From Lachnospiraceae bacterium (GTDB taxonomy: Bacteria; Bacillota; Clostridia; Lachnospirales; Lachnospiraceae): 14,427 nucleotides of DNA. This document shows, in pieces, positions 6,753 to 13,356 of the stretch. Below the pieces are notes generated by a model, which was not told where the DNA came from, did not search any database, and saw nothing but the letters and a program-made list of their open reading frames with translations. The position numbers and the translations under genes are program-made. The stretch spans positions 1 to 14,427 of the forward strand of contig JAGDCQ010000200.1 of NCBI GenBank assembly GCA_017958465.1. The letters run 5' to 3'. Within the stretch, counting starts at the first letter, position 1. Each line of letters opens with the position of its first letter.

Positions 6753-7503
6753 AAAGAGCAGTGCTCCCCGGAAAAGCGGGAGGGCTTACGGGAGTCTTCT
6801 TTTGAATATTTGCGGAGCCGCCGCAGGATACCTGGTTTTGGCGGCTGTGCTCTGGCTTTTTTACAGGTCGGTCCTTGTGCTGGTGCCGGCAGCCGCAGGC
6901 TGCTTTTTAGGCTGTAAAGTGGCAGAAAGCCTGGCAAAAGAAAAAGAGATGCAAAGGGTAAAGGCGGTGTTTCTCGACTTTCTTGGGGCCTTTGCCTCGT
7001 CCATAGAGGCGGGGGAAACCCCCGATAATGCCGTGTTTTCAGCCTACAGAGCGCTTGCGGGACTATATTCCTGTGAATGGCGTATTATGCGGGAGCTTAC
7101 GGAACTTTTAAGAAGGATAAGGATGAACGCGCCTGTGGAAGAAGCTTTTAAGGCCTTTGCAAAAAGCCTTGAAGATGACGACATACAGCGGTTTGCGGAG
7201 GTTTTTTCACTGACGAAGAGAAAGGGCGGCGATATGCTGTACGTTATCCGGTCTGCGGAAAGGACACTCACCCAGAAGACATCGGTCCGGAGAGAGATAA
7301 GGACCATAATTGCGTCAAAAAGGCTTGAAGCCTCGGTAATGGCTGTCATGCCTCCCGGGATGATATTGTATTTTTCAATTGCCGACAGCGCATTCCTTGA
7401 GCCGCTCTACAGCGGCAACGGGCGTCTTGTGATGACTCTGCTCCTTTTCGTTTACGCCGCATGCCTGTATGCAACCGTAAAACTGTCTAAAATCGAGGTC
7501 TGA
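6721..7503 (+). CDS. tadB: TadB-type inner membrane platform protein (T2SF domain)
   Basis: TadB pairs with TadC as the membrane platform of the Tad machine. An N-terminal hairpin of membrane segments (NICGAAAGYLVLAAVLWLFY, then SVLVLVPAAAGCFLGCKVAE) is followed by a T2SF domain (VFLDFLGAFASSIEAGETPDNAVFSAYRAL) and a final pair of segments (AVMPPGMILYFSIADSAF; LVMTLLLFVYAACLYA). The start is uncertain because no ATG precedes the first membrane segment. TTG 6721 has AGGA 4 bases upstream, overlaps tadA by 32 bases and gives 260 residues, the layout expected for the family. Alternatives are GTG 6598 (301 residues, very basic extension within tadA), GTG 6697 and TTG 6802. The gene ends one base before tadC. 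Confidence 0.85.
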   Translation: MRLSEAGSRVEKSSAPRKSGRAYGSLLLNICGAAAGYLVLAAVLWLFYRSVLVLVPAAAGCFLGCKVAESLAKEKEMQRVKAVFLDFLGAFASSIEAGETPDNAVFSAYRALAGLYSCEWRIMRELTELLRRIRMNAPVEEAFKAFAKSLEDDDIQRFAEVFSLTKRKGGDMLYVIRSAERTLTQKTSVRREIRTIIASKRLEASVMAVMPPGMILYFSIADSAFLEPLYSGNGRLVMTLLLFVYAACLYATVKLSKIEV

Positions 7504-7504
7504 C

Positions 7505-8695
7505 GTGGATAAAACAGTTATAAGAAAGGTTATCGCCGGGGTTGCCCTGGTCTGTCTGTTTGCGGGAGTACTCTTTGTTCAGGAGGCTTTTGAGCACAGG
7601 GGCTTTTCCGGTGGAAAGATCAAACGTCCCACGGACCGGGAAAGCGTGACGGAAACGCTTTCCTGGCAGGTTCTTGGCGATGAAGCGGAAGGGACAGGCT
7701 CCTTTTCAGTAAAGATCGGGAAACAGATCCCGGACCCGGAGGATATACAGGGACTCCTCGAGTACGGAAGGGAGTACCTGCTTGAAAAATACCCGGAAGG
7801 GACGCCGGTCTACGGGGACTTAAGGATTCCTGAAAACGTCCCCGGGACACAGATAAAGATCGTCTGGGAGGCTGCGGAGTACACCTACATAAATATTGAC
7901 GGAAGCAGAAGGAAAGAGGTTACAGCGGAGGACGGGGAGCGGGTGGAGCTTAAGATCACCCTCTCTGTTTACGGCGAGGAAACCGCTGTTGACACTGCTG
8001 TGGTCCTGATGCCACGGTCCTTTGAAAGCACCTTTGAAGAGCGTCTGAAGGAAAGGATCGAGTATCTGGAGAGCAGCACAAACGAGGCCTGGCTGGAGCT
8101 GCCCCGGGAATTCGAGGGCGTGGAGCTTATGTGGGGAAACCCTGAAAGCTTTTTATGGCTGAGGGTCCTGTTCCTGATACCGGTGGTACCGGCGGCGGTC
8201 CTGCTGCTGGACCGGGAGAAAAGGAAGGAAAAGCAGAAAAAGCGGGAAAAACAGCTTATGGCCGAATACCCGGAGGTGGTATCAAAGTTTTTACTGCTTC
8301 TGGAGTCGGGGCTTACGGTAAGCGCCGCATGGGGACATGTGGTGGCGGAGCTTCCTGCGGAGGGGGATTCAAACCCAGTCTACAAGGAGATGCGCATGGC
8401 TTACAACGAGATGGAGAACGGAGTGTCTGAAGTGACAGCGTGCGAAAACTTCGGTAAAAGATGCGGTATCCTGCCTTATATGCGGTTTGCGGGTCTTTTG
8501 TCCCAAAACCTTACGAAGGGCTCGGAATCTGTTTTCCCGCTTTTGGAGCAGGAAGTCCTGAACGCCTTTGCGGAACGGAAAGAAGCGGCAAAAAAAGCAG
8601 GCGAGGAAGCCGGAACAAAGCTCCTTATCCCCATGACGGGCCTGCTTATGGTGGTGCTCGCCCTGATAATGTTCGCTGCATTCGGAAATATCTAA
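7505..8695 (+). CDS. tadC: TadC-type platform protein with large extracytoplasmic N-terminal domain
   Basis: This is the second T2SF platform protein. It is 396 residues, longer than Proteobacterial TadC. The layout is a membrane segment at about residues 8-26, a polar region of about 185 residues, a second segment at about 215-235 (FLWLRVLFLIPVVPAAVLLL), a basic stretch (REKRKEKQKKREKQ), the T2SF domain (AEYPEVVSKFLLLLESGLTVSAAWGHVV), and a last segment at about 372-393. The topology places the polar region outside the cell. Within it, LRIPENVPGTQIKIVWEAAEYTYINIDG and LPREFEGVELMWGNPES look like split bacterial Ig-type halves, an inference by pattern. The start is GTG 7505 with GAGG about 7 bases upstream and one base after the tadB stop. 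Confidence 0.87.
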   Translation: MDKTVIRKVIAGVALVCLFAGVLFVQEAFEHRGFSGGKIKRPTDRESVTETLSWQVLGDEAEGTGSFSVKIGKQIPDPEDIQGLLEYGREYLLEKYPEGTPVYGDLRIPENVPGTQIKIVWEAAEYTYINIDGSRRKEVTAEDGERVELKITLSVYGEETAVDTAVVLMPRSFESTFEERLKERIEYLESSTNEAWLELPREFEGVELMWGNPESFLWLRVLFLIPVVPAAVLLLDREKRKEKQKKREKQLMAEYPEVVSKFLLLLESGLTVSAAWGHVVAELPAEGDSNPVYKEMRMAYNEMENGVSEVTACENFGKRCGILPYMRFAGLLSQNLTKGSESVFPLLEQEVLNAFAERKEAAKKAGEEAGTKLLIPMTGLLMVVLALIMFAAFGNI

Positions 8696-8708
8696 ATACA
8701 TAGTTTAT

Positions 8709-8730
8709 GGGCCGGAAGGCCAAAAGGAGG
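8709..8730 (+). promoter_or_regulatory. GNRA-type hairpin next to the pilin ribosome binding site
   Basis: GGCC (8710-8713), GGAA loop (8714-8717) and GGCC (8718-8721) form a compact hairpin with a GNRA tetraloop, directly before AAAGGAGG (8723-8730). The ATG of the pilin follows 4 bases after the Shine-Dalgarno. It may stabilise the 5' end of a processed pilin message; the stem has only four pairs. Confidence 0.35.
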
Positions 8731-8734
8731 AAAG

Positions 8735-8929
8735 ATGAAAAATAGAAAGAAACGTCCTGCAGGAGAGTGCAAAAAGAGGAGAGATGACCGCGGTATAGGC
8801 GTAATTGAGGTACTTTTGGTGCTCGTGGTCATCATTGGCCTTGTTTTGGTCTTCAAGAACCAGATCGGTGCCATAATCACATCGGCTTTTAACGCTATAA
8901 ACGGCAATGTCGAGACGATCATCAACTGA
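8735..8929 (+). CDS. Flp1-family type IVb pilin precursor
   Basis: This is the likely major pilin of the Tad pilus. It is 64 residues: a basic leader of 19 residues ending in Gly (RDDRG), then IGVIEVLLVLVVIIGLVLVF. Cleavage after that Gly would give a mature start I-G-V-I-E with Glu at position 5, the hallmark of type IV pilins, followed by the hydrophobic helix and a short tail (about 45 residues in all). The prepilin peptidase encoded at 12404 is the likely processing enzyme. It has the best ribosome site in the locus (AAAGGAGG), fitting a highly expressed subunit. The next gene starts inside its last codons. Confidence 0.92.
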   Translation: MKNRKKRPAGECKKRRDDRGIGVIEVLLVLVVIIGLVLVFKNQIGAIITSAFNAINGNVETIIN

Positions 8930-11267
8930 GGACCCGCGCGCCCGGAAAGGCGTTATCACCGTCTATCTTGCGCTTACACTCCTCATTCTCACGTCTCTCA
9001 TATTTGTGATGATTGAGTCCGCAAGGACTGCAGGGGTGCGGTTTATGGTCAGAAATGCTTCGGCAATGGCCGTATCTTCGGTGCTCGCGGACTATTACGA
9101 CCCGTTGTTTGACAGGTACAAAGTGTTCGGGAAGGAGTCGAAAGAAAAGCTTCAAAGCGGCAGGAAGGACTTTGTAAAAGGCGAGTTCACAAAGTTCTTA
9201 GAGAAAAACCTGCCGGAAGCCAATGGGCTTTTCAGCCCCGGAGAGGTGCAGGTCAAGGTTACAGACTGTGTGGCACTAACGGATTACAAGGGCGCTTTTT
9301 TCAGGCAGCAGGCTGTGGAATACATGGAGTACAGGGGTGCCCCCTTCGTGGTAGAGAATATCCTTGAGGCACTTGGCGTGTTCGGGGAAACTTCTGCCGT
9401 GACTGCGATCCTTCAGGAAGAGGAAGAAGTGGCTGAAAGCCTCGAGGAGATCGACAGGACAATCCTTAAGCTTATGCAGGTGATAGACGGCGTAAAAATC
9501 GACAACGACGGAGTAAAGCTCGGCTGGACAGGCAAGATCAAAACCGTGGACAAGTTCGTAAAAAAGATGGTCCCTGGGCCTTTGAGCAGCGAGGCTGTGT
9601 CCGTGGGCTCCGCAGAGCTTTTTGAAGCCTTGAAGAGCAAATATGAGGATCCGTCAATATACGTAAGCGATATGTATGATGCGGCGGTTGGTTTTATTGA
9701 GAACGGGAAAAAGATTGCCGCAAACGAAGCGGAAGTGGCAGCCCTTAAAGCAGAAGAGGAGGCCCTTCCCGATGGCGGAGCCGGCAGGAGGGCGGCGATC
9801 AAAGCAAGGATACTGCTGCTTGAAGCCGAGAACACGCTTATCGAAGGGAAAAGGCTGATAAACAAGGCGGGCTATACATCGGCGAAGAGCAAGCTCGAAA
9901 AGCTCGTTTCAGTCTGTAAAGAGGCCGCAGAAGAGGCTCTTTCCCTGCTCGGAGTGATAAAGGAACGGCAGGAAAGCGCAAAGCCGGAAGTTTATCATTA
10001 CCTTGAAACGCTGGCGGAGGCCCAGGGAAAGATAGATAACGACATGCTTGAAGGGCTATTGGAAAACGCCCTACTGTTTCAGGAATACATAGGCGACATA
10101 CCCTCAGGGACTGAGCGTCTTCCGGACCTTGATACTTTCTCGAAAACCCTTGGAAAAGACCTTGAGGTCCTTAAGAAGGCAAAAGCCTTCCTTGAGAACC
10201 ACGAAACGCCTGACAGTTTTGAAACGGCCGATGACAGGGAACTTCTGAAGGTGCTTTCTGAGTACAGGTTTGAGGGGCTTTTGTTTGATTACACGGGCTT
10301 AAAGCTCAAGGCTGCGGCTTTTGACCCTTTTAAGAGCATAAAGAGTCTCATTGAAAACGGCATCCTTGGGCTGGTAGTGAAGGACCCGGGTGAAATATCG
10401 GATCTAGCCCTGACAGGGGCAGATCTTCCTTCCAAAACACTGGGGATCACCGCCGAGAGCAATGATGGCAGCTCATTTTTTACGGATATTGGCGGCCTTC
10501 TTCTGGCATCGCCGGTGGAGGCTATATCGGAGCTCCTTAAAACCGGCGCCTCAGAGCTTGCGGAAGACACGCTTTTTATCGCCTATCTTTTTGATAATTT
10601 CGGTTGCTACACAGGCGAAACTAGGGAAAACTCACGGTGCAGATATGAGCTGGAATACGTGCTTGGCGGACAGCTGACCGACAGGGAAAACCTTGGCGGA
10701 GTCGTCCTAAAGATACTTGCCCTCCGCACGCTCATGTGCACCATACATATACTCACAAGCAGGGAAAAGACCGCAGAGGCAGCGGCTTTTGCGGCAACTG
10801 TTCTTGGCTTTACCGGGATGCCGGTCCTTATCAAGATCCTTCAATACTCCGTGATCCTTGCCTGGGCCTACGAAGAGGCGCTGGTGGAAACCGCGATCCT
10901 TATGAGAGGGAAAAGAGTACCGGCTGTGCCGGCAAAAAACGGTTTCCTGCTGGAGCTTCCCGAGGTTTTCGCTGCGGGAAAGAGCCTTATAGACGCGAAA
11001 GCCGACAGCTATGAGGGAAAAACGGGCCTCTCATACAGGGAGTATGTAGTTTTGCTGCTTCTGCTCCAGGATGAAGGCAAACAGTCCCTCAGAACTCTGG
11101 ATATTATACAGGAAAACCTCAGGCTCACGGACCCCGGAGTATTAATGACAGGCATGGTTTATGGCTTCAATATCGATGCAGCATTTGCCATATCTCCGGT
11201 TTTCCCGGGAGTAGTGGGCAAAAACAGGCAATTTATCTTTGAATATACCGGCGGATCAAGATACTGA
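8907..11267 (+). CDS. DUF5702-like large Tad-locus surface protein
   Basis: This protein has 786 residues and no proven function. The N-terminus (KGVITVYLALTLLILTSLIFVMIESAR, residues 14-40, then VSSVLADYYDPLFDRYKVFG) and the C-terminal helical region (residues about 625-665, then YREYVVLLLLLQ) match the pattern I know from DUF5702 proteins in Clostridial Tad loci. The single N-terminal segment resembles TadE/TadG pseudopilins, so the bulk is probably outside the cell. Residues about 264-370 are rich in Ala, Glu, Lys and Leu and likely coiled coil. ATG 8907 overlaps the pilin by 23 bases and has no clear ribosome site, suggesting coupling; no better in-frame start precedes the membrane segment. 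It may be a tip or anchoring component, which is inference. Confidence 0.82.
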   Translation: MSRRSSTEDPRARKGVITVYLALTLLILTSLIFVMIESARTAGVRFMVRNASAMAVSSVLADYYDPLFDRYKVFGKESKEKLQSGRKDFVKGEFTKFLEKNLPEANGLFSPGEVQVKVTDCVALTDYKGAFFRQQAVEYMEYRGAPFVVENILEALGVFGETSAVTAILQEEEEVAESLEEIDRTILKLMQVIDGVKIDNDGVKLGWTGKIKTVDKFVKKMVPGPLSSEAVSVGSAELFEALKSKYEDPSIYVSDMYDAAVGFIENGKKIAANEAEVAALKAEEEALPDGGAGRRAAIKARILLLEAENTLIEGKRLINKAGYTSAKSKLEKLVSVCKEAAEEALSLLGVIKERQESAKPEVYHYLETLAEAQGKIDNDMLEGLLENALLFQEYIGDIPSGTERLPDLDTFSKTLGKDLEVLKKAKAFLENHETPDSFETADDRELLKVLSEYRFEGLLFDYTGLKLKAAAFDPFKSIKSLIENGILGLVVKDPGEISDLALTGADLPSKTLGITAESNDGSSFFTDIGGLLLASPVEAISELLKTGASELAEDTLFIAYLFDNFGCYTGETRENSRCRYELEYVLGGQLTDRENLGGVVLKILALRTLMCTIHILTSREKTAEAAAFAATVLGFTGMPVLIKILQYSVILAWAYEEALVETAILMRGKRVPAVPAKNGFLLELPEVFAAGKSLIDAKADSYEGKTGLSYREYVVLLLLLQDEGKQSLRTLDIIQENLRLTDPGVLMTGMVYGFNIDAAFAISPVFPGVVGKNRQFIFEYTGGSRY

Positions 11268-11271
11268 CAAG

Positions 11272-11326
11272 TTGCGGCGTAGGATGCGTTACATCATGGT
11301 ACCGGCATATTGCGGCGCAGGATCCG
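11272..11326 (+). repeat. Imperfect 17-bp direct repeat
   Basis: TTGCGGCGTAGGATGCG (11272-11288) and TTGCGGCGCAGGATCCG (11310-11326) match at 15 of 17 positions, with starts 38 bases apart. The second copy overlaps a hairpin (TGCGGCG 11311-11317 with CGCCGCA 11325-11331). Confidence 0.7.
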
Positions 11327-11484
11327 CCGCAGTGCAGATCTGTTCATCACAACCACAAAAATATTGTTTATTCTCCCGGAGAACAATACGCACGGAAGCA
11401 GGTTGAACTTCCACCCATTTTCATAACGGGCTGATGAACAGATATGCACTGCGAAAACACGGACTAAGGTTCGTGAGCGGATCC
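11320..11484. repeat. Nested inverted-repeat element, MITE-like or structured RNA
   Basis: Arms 11328-11349 and 11432-11453 are inverted repeats of 22 bases with a single mismatch; the left arm contains GTGCAGATCTGTTCATCA and the right TGATGAACAGATATGCAC. They enclose 82 bases. Inside, TATTG (11362-11366) + TTCTC (11371-11375) pair with GAGAA + CAATA (11379-11388), and GGAAG (11394-11398) pairs with CTTCC (11408-11412). Outside, GGATCCGC (11320-11327) is repeated inverted as GCGGATCC (11477-11484). The fold is a long closing stem with two branches. It could be a small non-autonomous mobile element, an RNase III processing site in the operon message, or a small RNA. I found no target-site duplication. 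Confidence 0.75.
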
Positions 11485-11522
11485 GGATTTTACAGGATTT
11501 CTTTACTAAGGCAGGGGAGCGC

Positions 11523-12401
11523 ATGAGGGACAAAAAAGCATCAATAACCGTAGAAGCCGCACTGGTACTGCCTCTGTTTACAGTCACTGTACTGGCGGTC
11601 TGCTTTGTCTTCAGGCTCATGCTGCTTGAAATATCTGTTCAGAGCGCCATTTCGAAGGCAGCAAGTGATATCTCATCCTACGGATACCTGTTGAACAAGG
11701 CAGAGGCCGCTGTTTCGGAGAAAAAAGACGAGCTTTTGAGCAATGTTCCGCTTGGCGACACCATTCTTTCCATCCTTACGGATTTCGCTGAGGACTACGC
11801 TCTAAAGCTTATTGTTTCAAACTATCTGGATGATGTTCTCCTTGAAGAATGCCGCGTGAAAGGCGGCTACGGAGGGCTGGTCTTTACAGGATCGAAGCTG
11901 CGGGATGAGGACAACTGCGTCTATATCAGGGTAAGCTACAAGGTGGACATTCCTTTCGTGGGAAGGCTCCTTCCGGACATCATTGTGAACCAGCAGGCTG
12001 GAGCAGGGATCTTCTCGGGTGAGATCCCGCTTCACGTAAAGCCACCTCAAGAAACACAGGACTCCCATATAGTTTATGTCACGAAAAATGCGGCGGTCTA
12101 CCATACAAGCCTGCTTTGTACACACCTAAAGCTTGATATAAGCCCTGTGTCCAAAGAGGAGCTGCCTTCAAAGAGAAACCCGAGCGGGCACAAATATTAT
12201 GCCTGTGACTTTTGCGTAAACAAAAGGGCAAAAATGCCTGATACAGTGTATATAGGCCGTGACGGGGACAGGTATCATTACAGGGAAAACTGCATCGCCC
12301 TAAGGCGGCATGTGGAGGAGGTGGAGCTATCCTCCATTGACCTGCCCATGTGCAGCCGTTGCAGGCAGCGTGAAGAGAACGAACAGGAAAAGGAGGACTA
12401 A
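11523..12401 (+). CDS. TadE-like pseudopilin with two C-terminal metal-binding-type (YH...C...CxxC) modules
   Basis: The N-terminus KASITVEAALVLPLFTVTVLAVCFVF is the TadE-type class III signal and membrane helix. A polar region follows (residues about 35-180). The C-terminus holds two copies of a small module: VYVTKNAAVYHTSLLC...ACDFC with His194, Cys199, Cys228, Cys231, and VYIGRDGDRYHYRENC...MCSRC with His252, Cys257, Cys277, Cys280. This H-x4-C plus CxxC layout resembles the Ada-type zinc-binding modules found at the ends of some nucleases and surface proteins; zinc binding is inferred. By topology the modules would lie outside the membrane. The start ATG 11523 has GGGGAG 3 bases upstream. 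It ends two bases before tadV. Length (292) is well above ordinary TadE proteins. Confidence 0.85.
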   Translation: MRDKKASITVEAALVLPLFTVTVLAVCFVFRLMLLEISVQSAISKAASDISSYGYLLNKAEAAVSEKKDELLSNVPLGDTILSILTDFAEDYALKLIVSNYLDDVLLEECRVKGGYGGLVFTGSKLRDEDNCVYIRVSYKVDIPFVGRLLPDIIVNQQAGAGIFSGEIPLHVKPPQETQDSHIVYVTKNAAVYHTSLLCTHLKLDISPVSKEELPSKRNPSGHKYYACDFCVNKRAKMPDTVYIGRDGDRYHYRENCIALRRHVEEVELSSIDLPMCSRCRQREENEQEKED

Positions 12402-12403
12402 AA

Positions 12404-12835
12404 ATGGCGGTGAACTATATATTTATCGGGATTTTTCTTGGTATATGCAGCCTTAGCGACCTGCGAAGGCGAAGTATCGACGAGAGGATCATTGTTTCCG
12501 GATTTATCATTCTTGCAGGCCTTGTGGCAGCGGAGCTGGCCCTTGGGAGCATCAGCTTAAGACACTTTTTGTCGGGGGCGGCAGTTGGCATAGCATCCCT
12601 TGCGGTAGCTTTTGGGACAAAAGAGAAGCTGGGCCTTGGGGATGCCTGCATCCTCTGCATTTGCTGTCCGCTTCTTGGAGCGGTCGAAGGTCTAATGGTG
12701 GTTTTGATAGGGTGTCTTTTGGCGGCTTTTGTTTCGGGTGTTTTTCTGGCAGGGAAAAAACTGAACCTGAAGTCGGAGCTTCCCTTTATTCCCTTTTTGC
12801 TGGCAGGCGTCCTGGGAACTATGGTGAGCCTGTGA
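12404..12835 (+). CDS. tadV: A24-family prepilin peptidase (TadV/CpaA)
   Basis: This membrane aspartyl protease would cut the leader from the Flp1 pilin and from the TadE-like proteins. It is 143 residues, the short TadV/CpaA form without the methylase domain. The two expected aspartates are Asp19 in SLSDLRRRSID and Asp80 in the GLGD motif. The usual Lys two residues after the GxGD Asp is replaced (DAC), a small deviation. Several hydrophobic helices cover the rest. AGGAGG (12391-12396) lies 7 bases before ATG 12404. Its TGA overlaps the GTG start of the next gene. Confidence 0.93.
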   Translation: MAVNYIFIGIFLGICSLSDLRRRSIDERIIVSGFIILAGLVAAELALGSISLRHFLSGAAVGIASLAVAFGTKEKLGLGDACILCICCPLLGAVEGLMVVLIGCLLAAFVSGVFLAGKKLNLKSELPFIPFLLAGVLGTMVSL

Positions 12836-13356
12836 GACGGCGATTAAAGGCCTCCTTTACCGTAGAGGCCGCATTTGTGATGCCTGTTGTTATCTGTGTG
12901 GTTATCCTCCTCCTTGAGTATTCCATGATACTTCATGATACGGTTGTTTTCAGGTCGATAGCAGAGGAAGAGGCCGCTGTGCTCCTTGAGGGCTTAACGG
13001 GAAAAGGCGGAAAGCTGGATTTTGCGGATCTTTCCCGGGAAAGGGTGTTCTTTAACGGATCACACGAGGCACTTGTTGGGGTAAAGGAGAGGATATCTGC
13101 CCGTGCAGAGGCGTCGCTCCTGTTTTCTAAAGCGGAGGCTATAAGCGTAACAAAAACAGTGACAGGGATAAAGGTTGAGGGAAAGCTTAAAGCCCGAAGA
13201 AGCTCTCCTCTTTTTGGAGCTGTCGAAAAACCAGTAACCATCAGCGGCAGCACCTTTTCACGGGAAGGCAGGACAAGGCTTGCAGCGGTGTTGATCGATA
13301 CCGCAAAGCAGGTCCTCGGGATCTTTGGGGGCGGATCAGAACAGCAACAACAATGA
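12832..13356 (+). CDS. TadE/TadF-like pseudopilin
   Basis: This 174-residue protein starts RRRLKASFTVEAAFVMPVVICVVILLLEYSMIL, the same signal and helix type as the TadE-like protein at 11523, and is likely a minor pseudopilin. The start is GTG 12832, overlapping the tadV stop as GTGA; the frame is open further upstream but that part lies wholly inside tadV and has no pilin character. The remainder is polar with a few beta-type stretches and ends in a Gly-rich and Gln-rich tail (GGGSEQQQQ). Its stop overlaps the next start (ATGA at 13353-13356). Confidence 0.85.
   Translation: MRRRLKASFTVEAAFVMPVVICVVILLLEYSMILHDTVVFRSIAEEEAAVLLEGLTGKGGKLDFADLSRERVFFNGSHEALVGVKERISARAEASLLFSKAEAISVTKTVTGIKVEGKLKARRSSPLFGAVEKPVTISGSTFSREGRTRLAAVLIDTAKQVLGIFGGGSEQQQQ

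Larger units (their letters stand above)
11268..11522 (+). other. 255-bp noncoding gap inside the Tad locus
   Basis: This is the only large gap among the Tad genes. I see no ORF with coding character and no good promoter. It holds a direct repeat pair, a short GC-rich hairpin, a 22-bp inverted repeat enclosing two smaller hairpins, and an outer 8-bp inverted repeat, listed separately. Its end carries GGGGAG (11514-11519), the ribosome site of the next gene. Confidence 0.8.

Noticed and set aside
5864..6937. Long open frame on the - strand, about 357 codons, antisense to tadA and tadB
   Set aside because: It is Ser/Arg/Pro-rich low-complexity sequence typical of the reverse of a GC-rich coding frame, and the + strand genes here have complete catalytic motifs.
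11320..11484. Integron attC site or c-di-GMP riboswitch
   Set aside because: I could not find the attC core triplets at the arm ends or the conserved c-di-GMP aptamer blocks; only the general hairpin architecture is shared.
12661..12831. In-frame 5' extension of the TadE/F-like gene within tadV
   Set aside because: The extension lies wholly inside tadV in another frame, and the GTG at 12832 places the SFTVEAAF signal close to the N-terminus, as expected.
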